A stretch of DNA of 64,000 bases from Beverwykella pulmonaria (Eukaryota; Ascomycota; Dothideomycetes; Pleosporales; Melanommataceae): positions 1,457,785 to 1,521,784 of the forward strand of contig BCHH01000007.1 of the NCBI GenBank assembly GCA_001599595.1. Reading direction: 5' to 3'. Positions within the stretch are counted from its first letter, which is position 1, and each line of letters opens with the position of its first letter. The position numbers were made by a program, and so were the translations under genes. The notes under the pieces are model-generated. The model saw nothing but the letters and a program-made list of their open reading frames with translations. It was not told the DNA's origin and ran no database searches. This document shows, in pieces, positions 22,960 through 33,074 of the stretch.

Positions 22960-23440
22960 TTCGATTCAGTATTATTTTTCTCCTACCTCTTCTCTTTCGA
23001 TGCATACTATCGTCACTGGGCTAGATTTGTGAGCAATGTTTTTTTTTGCATGTTGTTGGTCACTTTAGAGCGAGCGGTGTGTGCATTTACGATATCGCAG
23101 TTGTCCCTGTCGATGTGCTGTGCGCTACTGTGTACTACAAATACCCCTCAGGTTTGGTGCTCGTTCTCCGCGTCCTTTTAACAGCGAGGGAGTTTGCAAC
23201 CTTTGTTGGAGGGGTCAATGGACGGTCGTTGATGTTTGTTAAGGAGGTTTGTGGCGTTATTCTGAGTTAATCCCATTTTATCCTTTCATACCGGATTGGA
23301 AGGATGTTCTCAGGTTGAGCATACACCCGCCACATATGAGAGTGGATGGGTAGCTGGCGTTGGAATACAATGTCTGTTTTTTTACGACGTACTATCTCTC
23401 CTTTGTTGCTTACTTCTCGTCTATATCACTTCTTGCTCCC
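22960..23440. other. 3' flanks of convergent genes
   Basis: 3' UTR of the OGT-like gene (T-rich runs after the stop) meeting the 3' UTR of the monooxygenase. Nothing else seen. Confidence 0.5.
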
Positions 23441-24876
23441 TCACTCAAAGAACTGGTTCTTTGGACGTGGAAGACCAAGATGCTCTCTCAGCGTCGTCCC
23501 CTTGTATTCTTTCCTGAAAAGCCCCCGCCGTTGTAATTCCGGCACCAGCCGGTCGGCCACAGCATCCAAGCCCTGTGGCAGAAACGGGAACACAACCGTG
23601 AACCCGTCAGCAGCATCTTCCTTCAACCAAATCTCTATCTCGTCTGCAATTGTCTCAGGAGTCCCCACAAACGCCAGCCCCGAGTGCCCTCCATACCGCT
23701 GTGCTAACTGGCGAACTGTCAACTTCTCCTCTTCAGCAAGCTTGAGGACTCCCGCGCGACTGGTCTTGCTAGCGTTGGTCTCTGGAATATCGGCCGGCAG
23801 TGGTCCGTCAGGGTCAAAACTAGAAGCATCCGTCCCCAGCGAAACGGATAACGAAGCAATAGCGCTATCATAGTGCACCAAACTGTCCAGCTTGAGCCTC
23901 TTATTTTTAGCGTCCTCCACTGTATCCCCGACAACAACCAGAGCAGCAGGTAGAATCTTGAGCTGCTGGCGCAACCGCCCCGCCGCCTCCACCCTCCCTT
24001 TAATATCTGCATACAACGCCTTCGCGGCCTCCAAATCCCTCGGTGAGCAGAACACTACCTCTGCTGTCTCGGCGGCCAGCTGTCTCCCTGGCTCCGACTG
24101 CCCTGCTTGCACGATGACAGGCCAGCCTTGCATGGGGCGTGCGATGTTCAAAGGACCCCGGACTTTTAACTCGCTGCCACGGTGGTTCAGGACGTGCATT
24201 TTTGCAGGATCAAGATAGATACCCGTTTCTTGGTCACGGACGAAGGCGTCGTCGGCGAAACTATCCCATAACCCCGTGACTACGTCATAGAACTCTCGTG
24301 CGCGCTTGTAGCGCTCCGAGTGCTCCACATGCTCATCCAATCCGAAGTTCTTGGCCGACTCCGGGTTGCCAGTGGTTACTATGTTCCATGCTGCACGGCC
24401 GTTGGACAAGTGATCTAAGGAGGCGAAGCGTCGTGCGATGTGATACGGTTCGTCGTAGGTTGTTGATGCGGTGGCTGCCAGCCCAATCTTTTCTGTGACT
24501 TGGGATAAGGCGGAGAGGAGGGTGAAGGGCTCGAATGAAGTCACTGTGTGGGAGCGTTTGAGCGCTTCGATTGGCATGTTTAGCACAGCAAGGTGGTCCG
24601 CCATGAAGAACGCCTGTATTATACGTAAGTCACGGGTGTCTTCTTCGATATAGTGAGTTCTTGACTACTACTACAGTAAAGGAGGAGTTGCCTGTAAGTA
24701 ATAGAAACAGGTCATATTACATCAAACTTAGCTGCTTCCAGCTTCTGAACGAAAGATTTGAGATGCGGGAGGGAAAAGTTGGCGTCTGGGTAAGAGCCGG
24801 GGTATCGCCATGCGCCAGTGTGGAGGGAGACGGGGCGCATAAAGGCGGTTAGGTGGAGGGTTTTTTGTTCTGTCAT
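23441..24876 (-). CDS. FMN-dependent monooxygenase, NtaA/SnaA/DszA type
   Basis: Bacterial-luciferase-like flavin monooxygenase of about 442 residues from two exons (24876-24721 and 24613-23441). Members of this family use reduced FMN from a partner reductase to oxidise nitrilotriacetate, sulfur compounds or other small molecules. The substrate here cannot be read from sequence. Visible family blocks are HTGAWRYPGSYPDANF at the N-terminus, KFDAFFMADHLAVLN across the intron, STTYDEPYHIARRFASLDH, SNGRAAWNIVTT, PVIVQAGQSEPGRQLAAETAEVVF and the C-terminal DGFTVVFPFLPQG. The frame is intact and near the usual family length of about 440-450. It borders the degenerate 25-30 kb stretch. Fungal copies of this family are often thought to come from bacteria, but I cannot test that here. 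Confidence 0.9.
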
Positions 24877-25206
24877 GTTGAGCTAGATAGACGGGACGGT
24901 TGCGGGATCCTTCAAAGTGGAGAATGATGGGAAAGGTCTTGATTGTATATATGCTCGTCAGATTGAACAGTGAGGTTGATTAGATTTGTACAGTCGCAGT
25001 GATGACAAATGCGAACGAGTTGCGGTGTTGTGAGCACGACATCGATAGGGGCTGATGATGCAATATCTGGAGTATATTAATCAAATACAACATCTACATA
25101 TCAGTGCCACGGCTATCTCTAGGTTACAAATGAAGATATATACGATCTTAAATTTTAATATTATAATGTACTACAGTGATAACTGCTGCGCAGTGTGCCT
25201 AAAGCC
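24877..25206. other. promoter of the monooxygenase gene
   Basis: AT-rich sequence upstream of the monooxygenase start, running into the 3' end of an NLR pseudogene. No gene seen. Confidence 0.5.
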
Positions 25207-26160
25207 TTAACTATATCTTTTTGAGCGCACAAAAAATGCCTCCACGTTGAGAATGGTGTTTGAATATATCTCCTTTGATTTTTGTGCTCTACCCATCCTT
25301 TTATACAGTCCGGCCAGATTTATGGTTGTATATATCGCTGGTATGAACGTCTTTACAGCTTCCAGGCCAAGTGCTTTTTCATAACCTTGTAACGCCCACT
25401 GGAATACCTTCTCTGCCTCATCAAACGTCCTAGCTTCACGTAGAGAAGACCAAGTTGTTGAACGTGTTGAGCGTTGATGTGTGCTCTGATCCCCATGCCT
25501 TCTCGAAGCCTTGCAGAGCCCACTAGTACATCTTCTCCTCCTCGTCAAGCCGTCCTAGCTTCAAGTAGAGGCTGCCCAAGTTGTTGACCGTTTTTAGCAT
25601 TGATATGTGCTCTGGTCCCCATGCCTTTTCCTTGTTGCGCAGCTCCCGCTGGTGCATATTCTCCGCCTCGGCAAGTCTTCCCTGGTCGGAGTATATATGT
25701 CCAAGGTTATGTAGAATTCACTCCTTGCCATCATCCAATTTGCGTTGACAAAAATACCCAACATCTGCCCGCGTGTCGCAAGAGCCGCCGCTGAGTCATC
25801 CACTGGTTTTACGCGTTGTTGTCTAGCATGTGCCTACCCACGCACTCCAGCGCAAGACTTGCTAGTTCATAATCCCATTCTTGATTTAACACATGAAGCG
25901 TCCAGGAATTCACACAACTGTGCATCTCATACCCCTCAAGCTCCACTCCACGTCCTTCGGAAGACTTGTTAACTTCTACCAGTCCATAATCACACAGCAC
26001 CCTCACCGCCTCATTAAAGCACAATTCGTCCTCTGTTATTTGGTAAAGCCATTCCGGCTCGCTAGACGTCCCTTCTCGCAGGAGCTCAAACCACAGATCC
26101 TGGTTGTCAAAGTATGCATATAGTTGAAGTAGCAGCTCAAATCAACTTCGGCACTGCTAA
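25207..26160 (-). pseudogene. degenerate NLR (NB-ARC/TPR) remnant
   Basis: Minus strand, read 26160 to 25207. The first part still reads as the region after an NB-ARC ATPase: LYAYFDNQDLWFELLREG, CFNEAVRVLCDYGLVEVNKS and MHSCVNSWTLHVLNQEW. A TAA then interrupts it near 25809. TPR units of the kinesin-light-chain type follow in shifting frames: NLGHIYSDQGRLAEAENMHQ, TVNNLGSLYLKLGRL, then a TAG in place of the usual Gln after KMY (near 25530). At least two further frameshifts come before FDEAEKVFQWALQGYEKALG and the end. No P-loop or N-terminal effector domain is present upstream. In fungi such proteins act in non-self recognition and programmed cell death. This copy is broken and truncated at its 5' side. 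Confidence 0.8.
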
Positions 26161-27257
26161 ATGACTTACACAGTCTATTATCCGAGTAACCCTGTCTACT
26201 CGATGACTCTAGGCAGAATAACAGCGCCAAATATAACCCTATGCGCAATTTCTGAGTTCATTGAATCCAGAAACACGAGGACTTCGTTCGCATACTTGAT
26301 TCAATAGACGATATCACACGTCTTCCTAGTAGTCTCAAATTAATTGTTACCCCTCGAGAGGCCTTCTTTTCTACCACAATGAAGTCATTGTTATCAAACT
26401 TCCGTCGACGGAAGAAGTTTGAATCGTTGACACCACAGCTGCTGCCAAACCACGGGCTCAACAAATACTAGAAGACAAAGAGAAATCGGTGCAGAGTCTA
26501 CGAAAGCTCGTGCTGTGGCGTGGCATAAATGCCTTGCGCCTTTCAACCAAATTACCATCTCGACAACTCATGGGGCTTTGACTTTTCAGGCGTGGATTTC
26601 CCCTCTGGAGTGGTGAGGAAAATTAGAACGTGGACTAGAATAAAAAGCTTGAGATCGATGACGGCATTTGGGTCAAATTAAAAGATGCTAATATCAATGC
26701 GGTATGGAGCAGTTACAGGACCAGGGGAGGAGGAGGATGTGATGTTTGGAAATGCAGAGCCAGTGGAACTTTGCGGTTGCTTTATTTGGAGAAACCGCTG
26801 ATGAAAGGAATAGATATTTGTCTCCCGCAATTCTCGATCGTTAGTGACGCGTTTAGGTATGATGAGCATTTGGAGAAGAATTTTGTGTAACAACAGTGGA
26901 ACTCGTGATACGCTATGAGATGGCTGACTACCAATCAATAGTCTAGAATTCAAATTGCAATATAGAAGAGTACTTTAATTTGCTTGTGTAGGTTTCCGAT
27001 TATAAGAATTAGAAGCGCTGGAGAGTAGTTTACGAGTTCCTATGCAGTGTAATATAGAGACAATATGGCAAAATTGAAAGAAAGAACATCATACTTAGGC
27101 ATACTACTACGACGCTAGTGTAGTACCGTCTTAATATTTAACGTTGCACTTCTAGAATACAGCTGTCACCATTACTTTTCGTGCCCATGTCATTGAATAC
27201 AATAGAAAAGGCTGCACCTCCTCCGAACCAACAATCAGTATCAGTACCTAAGTAGCC
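26161..27257. other. AT-rich spacer with uncertain coding fragments
   Basis: Between the NLR remnant and the GH28-like gene. Short plus-strand frames (for example from the ATG near 26382, with SLLSNFRRRKKFESLTPQ, and EDKEKSVQSLRKLVLWRG in another frame) look faintly protein-like but cannot be joined or named. They may be decayed gene pieces. The last 150 bp should be the promoter of the downstream gene. Confidence 0.4.
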
Positions 27258-28439
27258 ATGTCTTTCCTCATTTATTTCACTTTGTTTCTTTCAGTTAAAT
27301 CTACCCTTTCTATGTCAGCTCCTGTTGCAGACAATACGTGTACGGCGTTTGCAGCCGGTTTCGAAACCATTGACGATTCGCCTGCTATAAACGAAGCCCT
27401 CAAGACGTGCGGGAACGGCGGTACCATCGTCCTACCCGCTACAGAGCTATACAACATCCGAACTTCCATCGACTTCTCTCCATGCAAGAACTGCGAGCTG
27501 CAAATTGAGGGCACCCTTCTAACTGGGAAGAGCAATTGGAACTACTGGAAATCCGTAGACTCGGTGTTTACAATTGCCGGAGTGAACGGATTACGAATCA
27601 GGAGCGTGACTGGGACAGGACTCATCGATGGAAACGCGATCGAATACTTCAGGCGGACGGAATGGATCCCACCTCAGTGGTCTGGCAAACCCTATGTTCA
27701 TATCACCAATGGCTCCGCCAATATCCGGGTGGAAAATCTGCGTTTCAAGAACGTCCTCTCGCGGTTCTTCCAGCTCCAAGGGAATTCGAGTTCCCTTTTG
27801 TTCAAGGACTTAAAGCTTACCGTAGAGGAGCAGAACGATTCAGATACTGAAACCGGGTCATTCGGATTCGAACTAGGACAGGTCAAGGACGTGAATATTG
27901 ATGGGGTTGTCATGGAATTCCGTTCCAAGACTGCTGGGAGGAACACAGGTGTGTGCACTGCATTCGACGTCGGCACGTACAACGTCCACATAAACAACGT
28001 CTCTTGCCGTGGCGCCTGGGGTGGCGCGCTCGTCCAGTTCGGCAGCTATCTTCCCCTCCTCTCAGACGTCTCAGCTGGCGACATCCTCGTGTCGAATTTC
28101 ACCTTCAGCGGAACCCATGCGACCGGTACCCAGAACTATTGGCTTCATGAGAGGAGTTTCCTGAAGAACGTAACATGGGATGGTGTCACGATTGAGAAGG
28201 GGAATCCCGCGGAGATCAATGCGTGTTACTTGCGCCTGCATAACAACACGCCGTATCCAAATCTTTGTTGGTGGCAAGTACAAACGAACATGACAGATCT
28301 GTACTTCAAGAACTTCCGTGGAAATGTGGGCAAGGCGCCGACGGATCCGGATTGGGGCAATATGAATAATGTGAGTAAAGTGGAGGCGCATTTTGAGAAC
28401 TGGGTGGATGCTGGAAATGGGACCGTCGCGTTTCGTTGA
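27258..28439 (+). CDS. secreted GH28-like (pectin-lyase-fold) protein lacking canonical catalytic residues
   Basis: Intact single-exon gene of 393 residues. A hydrophobic signal peptide spans about residues 1-22. The rest has the repeating right-handed beta-helix pattern of glycoside hydrolase family 28 (polygalacturonases): FETIDDSPAINEALKTC near the start, GTIVLPATELYNIR, then stacked turns with Asn ladders. TAFDVGTYNVHINNVS (residues 234-249) aligns with the GH28 NTDAFDVG block. Here the NTD is replaced by VCT, the following DD pair by RGAWGG (251-256), and no GHG or RIK motif is seen. Several NxS/T sites fit secretion. The fold is well supported. Pectin hydrolysis is doubtful, and it may be a divergent subfamily or a non-catalytic binder. 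Confidence 0.8.
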   Translation: MSFLIYFTLFLSVKSTLSMSAPVADNTCTAFAAGFETIDDSPAINEALKTCGNGGTIVLPATELYNIRTSIDFSPCKNCELQIEGTLLTGKSNWNYWKSVDSVFTIAGVNGLRIRSVTGTGLIDGNAIEYFRRTEWIPPQWSGKPYVHITNGSANIRVENLRFKNVLSRFFQLQGNSSSLLFKDLKLTVEEQNDSDTETGSFGFELGQVKDVNIDGVVMEFRSKTAGRNTGVCTAFDVGTYNVHINNVSCRGAWGGALVQFGSYLPLLSDVSAGDILVSNFTFSGTHATGTQNYWLHERSFLKNVTWDGVTIEKGNPAEINACYLRLHNNTPYPNLCWWQVQTNMTDLYFKNFRGNVGKAPTDPDWGNMNNVSKVEAHFENWVDAGNGTVAFR

Positions 28440-28799
28440 TGTAAAATTTCTGTCATCCCATCGTCTCTGTAAATTGGTAGTAGAAAAAAACCCTATATTG
28501 CCTTCCTCTACTCTTCAATAAATGGTGTATATCCCCAAGAATCGTGAGCTGCTCAATTCAGAAATTATTATCCTCTTTCAGATTCGTAATACTGCTCGCA
28601 GGCGCCCCCAAATTGACAAAGGCTATACTATTCAATTTCATCTTTATCCACACTGCGACGACATAGGTAGTAGAATCTTCATGCGTACTGATGATCTAGT
28701 GCTCGGAGTTGTGTGAGGAAATATCTTCCTTAGGCTCATAGACACACTCACTCCAGTCTTCATATGTTTCGAAGCCTTCAATATTGGCGAAATGATTGA
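28440..28799. other. spacer after the GH28-like gene
   Basis: 3' UTR of the GH28-like gene (an AATAAA-like ATAAATGG near 28517), then AT-rich sequence. On the minus strand the histidine-phosphatase remnant may continue here, but only as disconnected pieces. Confidence 0.4.
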
Positions 28800-29108
28800 T
28801 TAATTTACCTGTAGCTGAGGCGAGAAAAAATCACCTCCCGCCCCATAGCACTTCTCACGCAGTTTTGTGTCTATTTCAATCTTTACACCAGATTTGAAAG
28901 CGATCCCTTGGGCTTTCTGTTTCGTACTCATAAGATTTGAGGAGTATAGCCCCTTGGTATACTCGTGGATTTGAGTGTGCAGAGCTTGGGTAATGAGTTT
29001 TGCGGTGCGAAAATCTAATGGCGTGAGGTGAGAATTGTACCAGTCCCCAACATAACTTTTGATGTGATGCGATGCTCTGGTGTGAGTGATCACGTAGATT
29101 GTCCGCAC
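28800..29108 (-). pseudogene. remnant of a histidine-phosphatase family gene
   Basis: A minus-strand frame of about 100 codons with IYVITHTRASHHIKSYVGDW, then YNSHLTPLDFRTAKLI, then LYSSNLMSTKQKAQGIA, then LREKCYG. This order matches the N-terminal half of phosphoglycerate-mutase-like phosphatases (nucleophile His in the TH motif, a conserved SSNL turn, and LREK(S)YGE). No ATG opens the frame: it starts within open sequence after a TAG, and the first usable codon is GTG. The second half of the domain, with the later catalytic His, is not found downstream. I take it as a truncated, probably dead copy. A missed upstream exon is the alternative. Confidence 0.5.
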
Positions 29109-29529
29109 GTTGTTACCGGTAGGAGGACCTCCCCAATATTCCTACTGTGTCCTTTCCTTCAATACTCACCTAACCAAACCACTCGTTATCCTGTCCTTTG
29201 TCTCTTCAGAATAGAATTCAAATACCGATAGCAAAATATGAAGGCCTGCGATCGCAGGCAAGTGGGTCTCATAACCGCATTGTCCAATCGTATCATTTTC
29301 GCTAAATGCGTCGCCATGCTATAAACGGCACTACTCCGGACACTACTCACTACACCAATCCGTTTCCCATGCTCATACGAAAAGTATACGAAAAATCGGC
29401 ATGGAGATTCATTTCTTTCCTCCAGCTGTTATAAGATCCTCCAACCCATTATGAGTTCTATGAACAATTCTCCGTCAGTTCTCACCCATCCCAATCCCAC
29501 TTCATTCGCATCTACGACAGTCCAGCAAT
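29109..29529. other. spacer between two gene remnants
   Basis: AT-rich sequence with no frame or RNA gene that I can support. Confidence 0.4.
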
Positions 29530-29880
29530 ATGAATAGTCATGATATTCTACTTCACGGCCTTGCCGACTTCGACCTTTACCCGTACAATCCATCTGTAGT
29601 GGCAGGATACACCTTTTGTGCGCTATTCGGCATTGCAACGCTCGTCCATTTTGTGTATTTATTCCCGTTGGGGGCTTGGTTTTGCATTCCGTTTGTTCTT
29701 GGTTGTCTCGGTAAGTCGTCAACCTAACGAATTCATCTGTTGCAATCGCTGATAATGACTATCACAAGCGAGACATTCGGATACTACTCCCGAGCATGTT
29801 CTCACAACAACATACGCTACGGCAGCCCCTACCTCATCTAGATGATGCTCATCCGTGTAATAGTAGAAAGTTGTATTTTA
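29530..29880 (+). pseudogene. truncated RTA1-family membrane protein gene
   Basis: The first exon (29530-29710) reads as the start of an RTA1-like lipid-translocating exporter: LYPYNPSVVAGYTFCALFG, VHFVYLFPLGAWFCIPFVLG. A GTAAGT follows, and after an AG at 29768 comes ETFGYYSR with HNNIRYGSPYLI, the conserved block of the second helix region. The frame does not close cleanly across this junction. A TAG then stands where homologues usually have Gln (PYLIQMML), followed by recognisable MMLIRVIV. Nothing of the remaining five helices is seen. RTA1 proteins are fungal seven-helix membrane proteins linked to lipid export and toxicant resistance. This copy should be non-functional. Confidence 0.7.
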
Positions 29881-30207
29881 GTGCAACAGAACTGACTTTA
29901 TATAGAGGTAGTTGCACCCCATGCTTTGGCGAAGGTTGATTTATGATTATCACACTAAACGAAAACAGAATATGGAACGCCATTCGCCTGCCAATGAAAG
30001 GATCACCAAGATTCCTACATTAATACCATACCGACTTCTAAAAATAAATAAATCTATTAGAAAGAGCATTGCACGGGCACACTATATGCGCTAGAGACGT
30101 ACAAAGACTTTCCAAAAGTGATGTATTATCGAACCTAGACCTACCCCTCATGATATTCAATAAAATCCTCTCCAACAAGCCTCCCTCATATTTCCACCTC
30201 TCAATAC
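29881..30207. other. spacer
   Basis: AT-rich, probably decayed RTA1 sequence and the 3' flank of the next gene. Nothing recognised. Confidence 0.4.
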
Positions 30208-31244
30208 TCAAATCCCCCGAACCAGATCCCCAATCCCCTCCCTCACCACAAAAAGCCTCTCCCTCCCATTATGCCTCCCTTTCCTATCATCAATAACAAC
30301 CCAAGTAACCTCCTTTCTCTCCACCACCCACAGCCACCACCTTTCTCTATACAACGCCCTAACATCCATATCCACTCTTCCCTGCAATCCCCTCAACCAC
30401 CACATACTAAACCTGAGGACTTGGCCCCAAACCCCTTTGTTCCAAATATCCGCATCTGGCGTCTGCGTGATCTGCACGATTTCCACTCCCAACCTCTTTA
30501 ATCCGCGCATAGTGAGTAAGGTGTCACAGGCCATGCGCCAGAAGTTGGGTTTGTGGGTTAGGGGGTTAAGAGGTGTCAAGGGGAGACGATTAAGAGGTGT
30601 GCAGGTGCTTGACATATAGTCTGAGATGTCAGGGGCAGAGGAAGAGGAGTAAAGCAACGGGAGTGGGAACGAGAAGTGTAGGGCAGTGATAAGATTGAGG
30701 CGATGGGGCAGGATGGATGTGCTAAAGAGGAGGAATGTGCAGGGCGTGGAGAAAGTGAACGTTAGAGTTGTGTAAAGGAGAGGAATGGACTCTGTATATC
30801 TGCTCGCGAATTCAGTACTGAGGAAAGTGGATCATCGATTTGCGGGATGGGCTAGTAGGGGAAGGAGAATACGCACATCCGTCGACAAACTCTCAAAAAC
30901 CCCAGCATCTCTCCCCCACGATTCCAAACCTGCAGAAACCAGTCTATATCATGCTCATGCGCTTTCAATCTCCCGTTCCGAAGTAGGATGTGCACTTCCT
31001 CATGCCCAAAAAAGTGCTCGTATATCATTAATCGAACTTCGGCCGGCAGGGCGAAAAATCTTGATCCTTGTTGCTCATCCGTCTTCTGTCTCTGCTTCTT
31101 ATTTAGGTAGGGTTTAGATTTGTTGGTGATAGGTAGTGTGAGAGCCCGCTTTCGTGGTTTTGGGATACGTGGGGAGAAGGTGGGTTCTAGAGGTTGGTGC
31201 CTGGGAAAGTGTTTTGAGAGCCATTGTGGGATGAGGAAGGGCAT
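30208..31244 (-). CDS. DUF7730-like fungal protein
   Basis: Two exons (31244-30877 and 30799-30208) give about 319 residues. The N-terminal 70 residues are basic and Pro-rich. Then comes FFALPAEVRLMIYEHFFGHE, an F-box-like helix pair typical of the large fungal families annotated as DUF7730 or as 2EXR-like. LGFLRVCRRIYTESIPLLY follows, with the intron falling inside the RI-Y step. The C-terminal half is Trp- and Arg-rich (VLRFSMWWLRGLQGR, WWLWVVERKEVTWVV). No catalytic residues are seen and the family's function is unknown. A second gene at 46021-47371 has the same layout and an intron at the same place, so the two are probably distant paralogues. Confidence 0.75.
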
Positions 31245-31517
31245 GTGGGATAGAGAAATTGGACAGACAGAGGGGAAGGTGCATGATAAAGGCGTGAGCT
31301 ATTTAGTGACGCATGAGAGGTAGCGGGGTTGAGGTCTGAGGATATGGGGTCTCGTATTCACCCTTGGCGTGCCTAAGGATTGGAACAATCAGAGCAAGGA
31401 ATTTGGTTACAGGGTCCCAGGTTTTTGCAGGCGGTCAATAACAGCAGTCAAGTGTGAAGTAAGAATGGAAGGGCATTACTTATGCCAGGTTTTTTCGTGT
31501 CGAAGAGTGAGGTTCTC

Positions 31518-33074
31518 TTACAATTTACTCCAGGCAACGGCCTTCAAAAACTCACCCTTCTCCACTCGTCCACAAACCTCCACCAGTGTCTTCGCCCCCC
31601 ACTCAAAATCACTAAGTTCCAAATACACCTGCGCACTAAACCTGAGCCACCAAGCCCCAGCATACCACCTCACCATAATAAACGTCGCATAATCATCCAA
31701 CAGCACCTTACTCATCCACTCCCTCACTACAGTCCCCACATCCTCCTTCTCCACCCCTTCCTTCATCGCAACTCTCTCAATCACCGCCAGATCTAGTGGA
31801 AGCCGCACATTCGTCAGGCAGCAATTACCTAGTGTCCCAGTGCTATTCTCTAGCACTTCTGTACCAAATATTGAGGCAGCGAGCTTTCCAGCTGCTCGAG
31901 CTAAGTTCTGACAATAGGTCATGATTGCTGTTTCGCCGCCGAGAGACTCGCGGTAGGAGATGGCTGCAGGAATGCACAGGTAGGGCGATACGTCGATGGT
32001 GGCCATGAACTCGAAATTGCGTACAAAAGCGGGCTTTGTACCGGTGGAAGGGAGGGGGTTGGGGATTTCCCCGGTACCTGGGGCAGGGAGGGGCACGAAG
32101 CCGTGTGAGGTAGGTAGCGTAGTGCGGATATAGTGTTGGTTGCGGACAGGGACGTAGAATATTGCACATCCGCGGGGAGTGAAAAGCCATCTATGCAAGA
32201 CGTTAGACATTGAATTGGTAGGAGAATCATGTAAAGGAAAAGAAGAGAGAATAGAGAAGGCATACTCACTTATGACAATTACTAACCAAAAAATCTGGAT
32301 CCAACTTCCCCAGCCCTAAATCCACATGCCCAACTCCATGCGCTCCATCAATACAACTCAGCACCCCCAGATCCCTACACGTCTGCGTCAACCGCTCAAA
32401 AGGCATCCTAACCCCAGGAATACTAACAACCGTATCAAAAACCGCAACCCTGACCCTATTCCCCTTGGCCTGCTCCTCCTCCACCCTCTTCTTCAATTGA
32501 TCGACAAGCCAGTCGTCCTCGACGGGGTAGTCGAACTCAACTTTCACAGCCTCGACGGGTGTCGTCTCGTTTAAGTGCACAATGGTTTTCTCGCATGAGC
32601 CGTATATAGATGCGAAATACAGAATCTTGTCTCCTTCTTCGTAGACTATATTTCGGAGCACGGTATTGATTCCCGTCGTGGCATTGGGAACAAAAACAAG
32701 TGTCTCTACCGGCACGGAGAGCAGAGAAGCCATCGCGGCGCGCGACTCATCGAGTAACTTTGGGTACGTGTAGAAGACGAATTCGTCGGGCCGGGCTTCA
32801 GATGCGTCTTGTGCTGCGCGGAAGATTTCGCGGACATGGCGCGGGTAGGTACCAAAGGAGCCTAGGGATTCTTAGTATGTATTGAATTGAGTGAGATGGC
32901 ATAGAGGATTAGCTTAGACAAGGGGCTGTTCGCATCAAGTAATTCTGAAACTTGAAGAAGGCCAAAGTGATTACCATGATTTAGATTGGTATATCGCTCC
33001 TCAAACATAAAGTCTTTCCTCAACTCCCTGCCAAACTTCTTCTTCTCACGAACTGTAAGTGTAGAAGTTGCCAT
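31518..33074 (-). CDS. PLP-dependent aminotransferase class V, Egt2-like (hercynylcysteine sulfoxide lyase)
   Basis: Three exons (33074-32975, 32861-32270, 32190-31518) give about 454 residues. The fold-type I PLP domain is clear: NLNHGSFGTYP at the substrate end, ARPDEFVFYTYPKLLDESRA, VPNATTGINTVLRNIVY, then VLSCIDGAHGVGHVDL with the cofactor-binding Asp. The cofactor Lys231 is in SNCHKWLFTPRGCA, formed across the second intron. RNQHYIRTTLPTSHGFVP and the C-terminal RFSAQVYLELSDFEWGAKTL closely match fungal Egt2, the C-S lyase that makes ergothioneine from hercynylcysteine sulfoxide in the cytosol. Such genes are often labelled isopenicillin N epimerase-like. The class is certain. The Egt2 assignment rests on motif similarity. 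EGT1 is not in this window. Confidence 0.88.

Noticed and set aside
26678..26953. 91-codon minus-strand frame and plus-strand fragments near it
   Set aside because: No consistent frame or known domain. Possibly decayed sequence in the degenerate island, but not annotatable.
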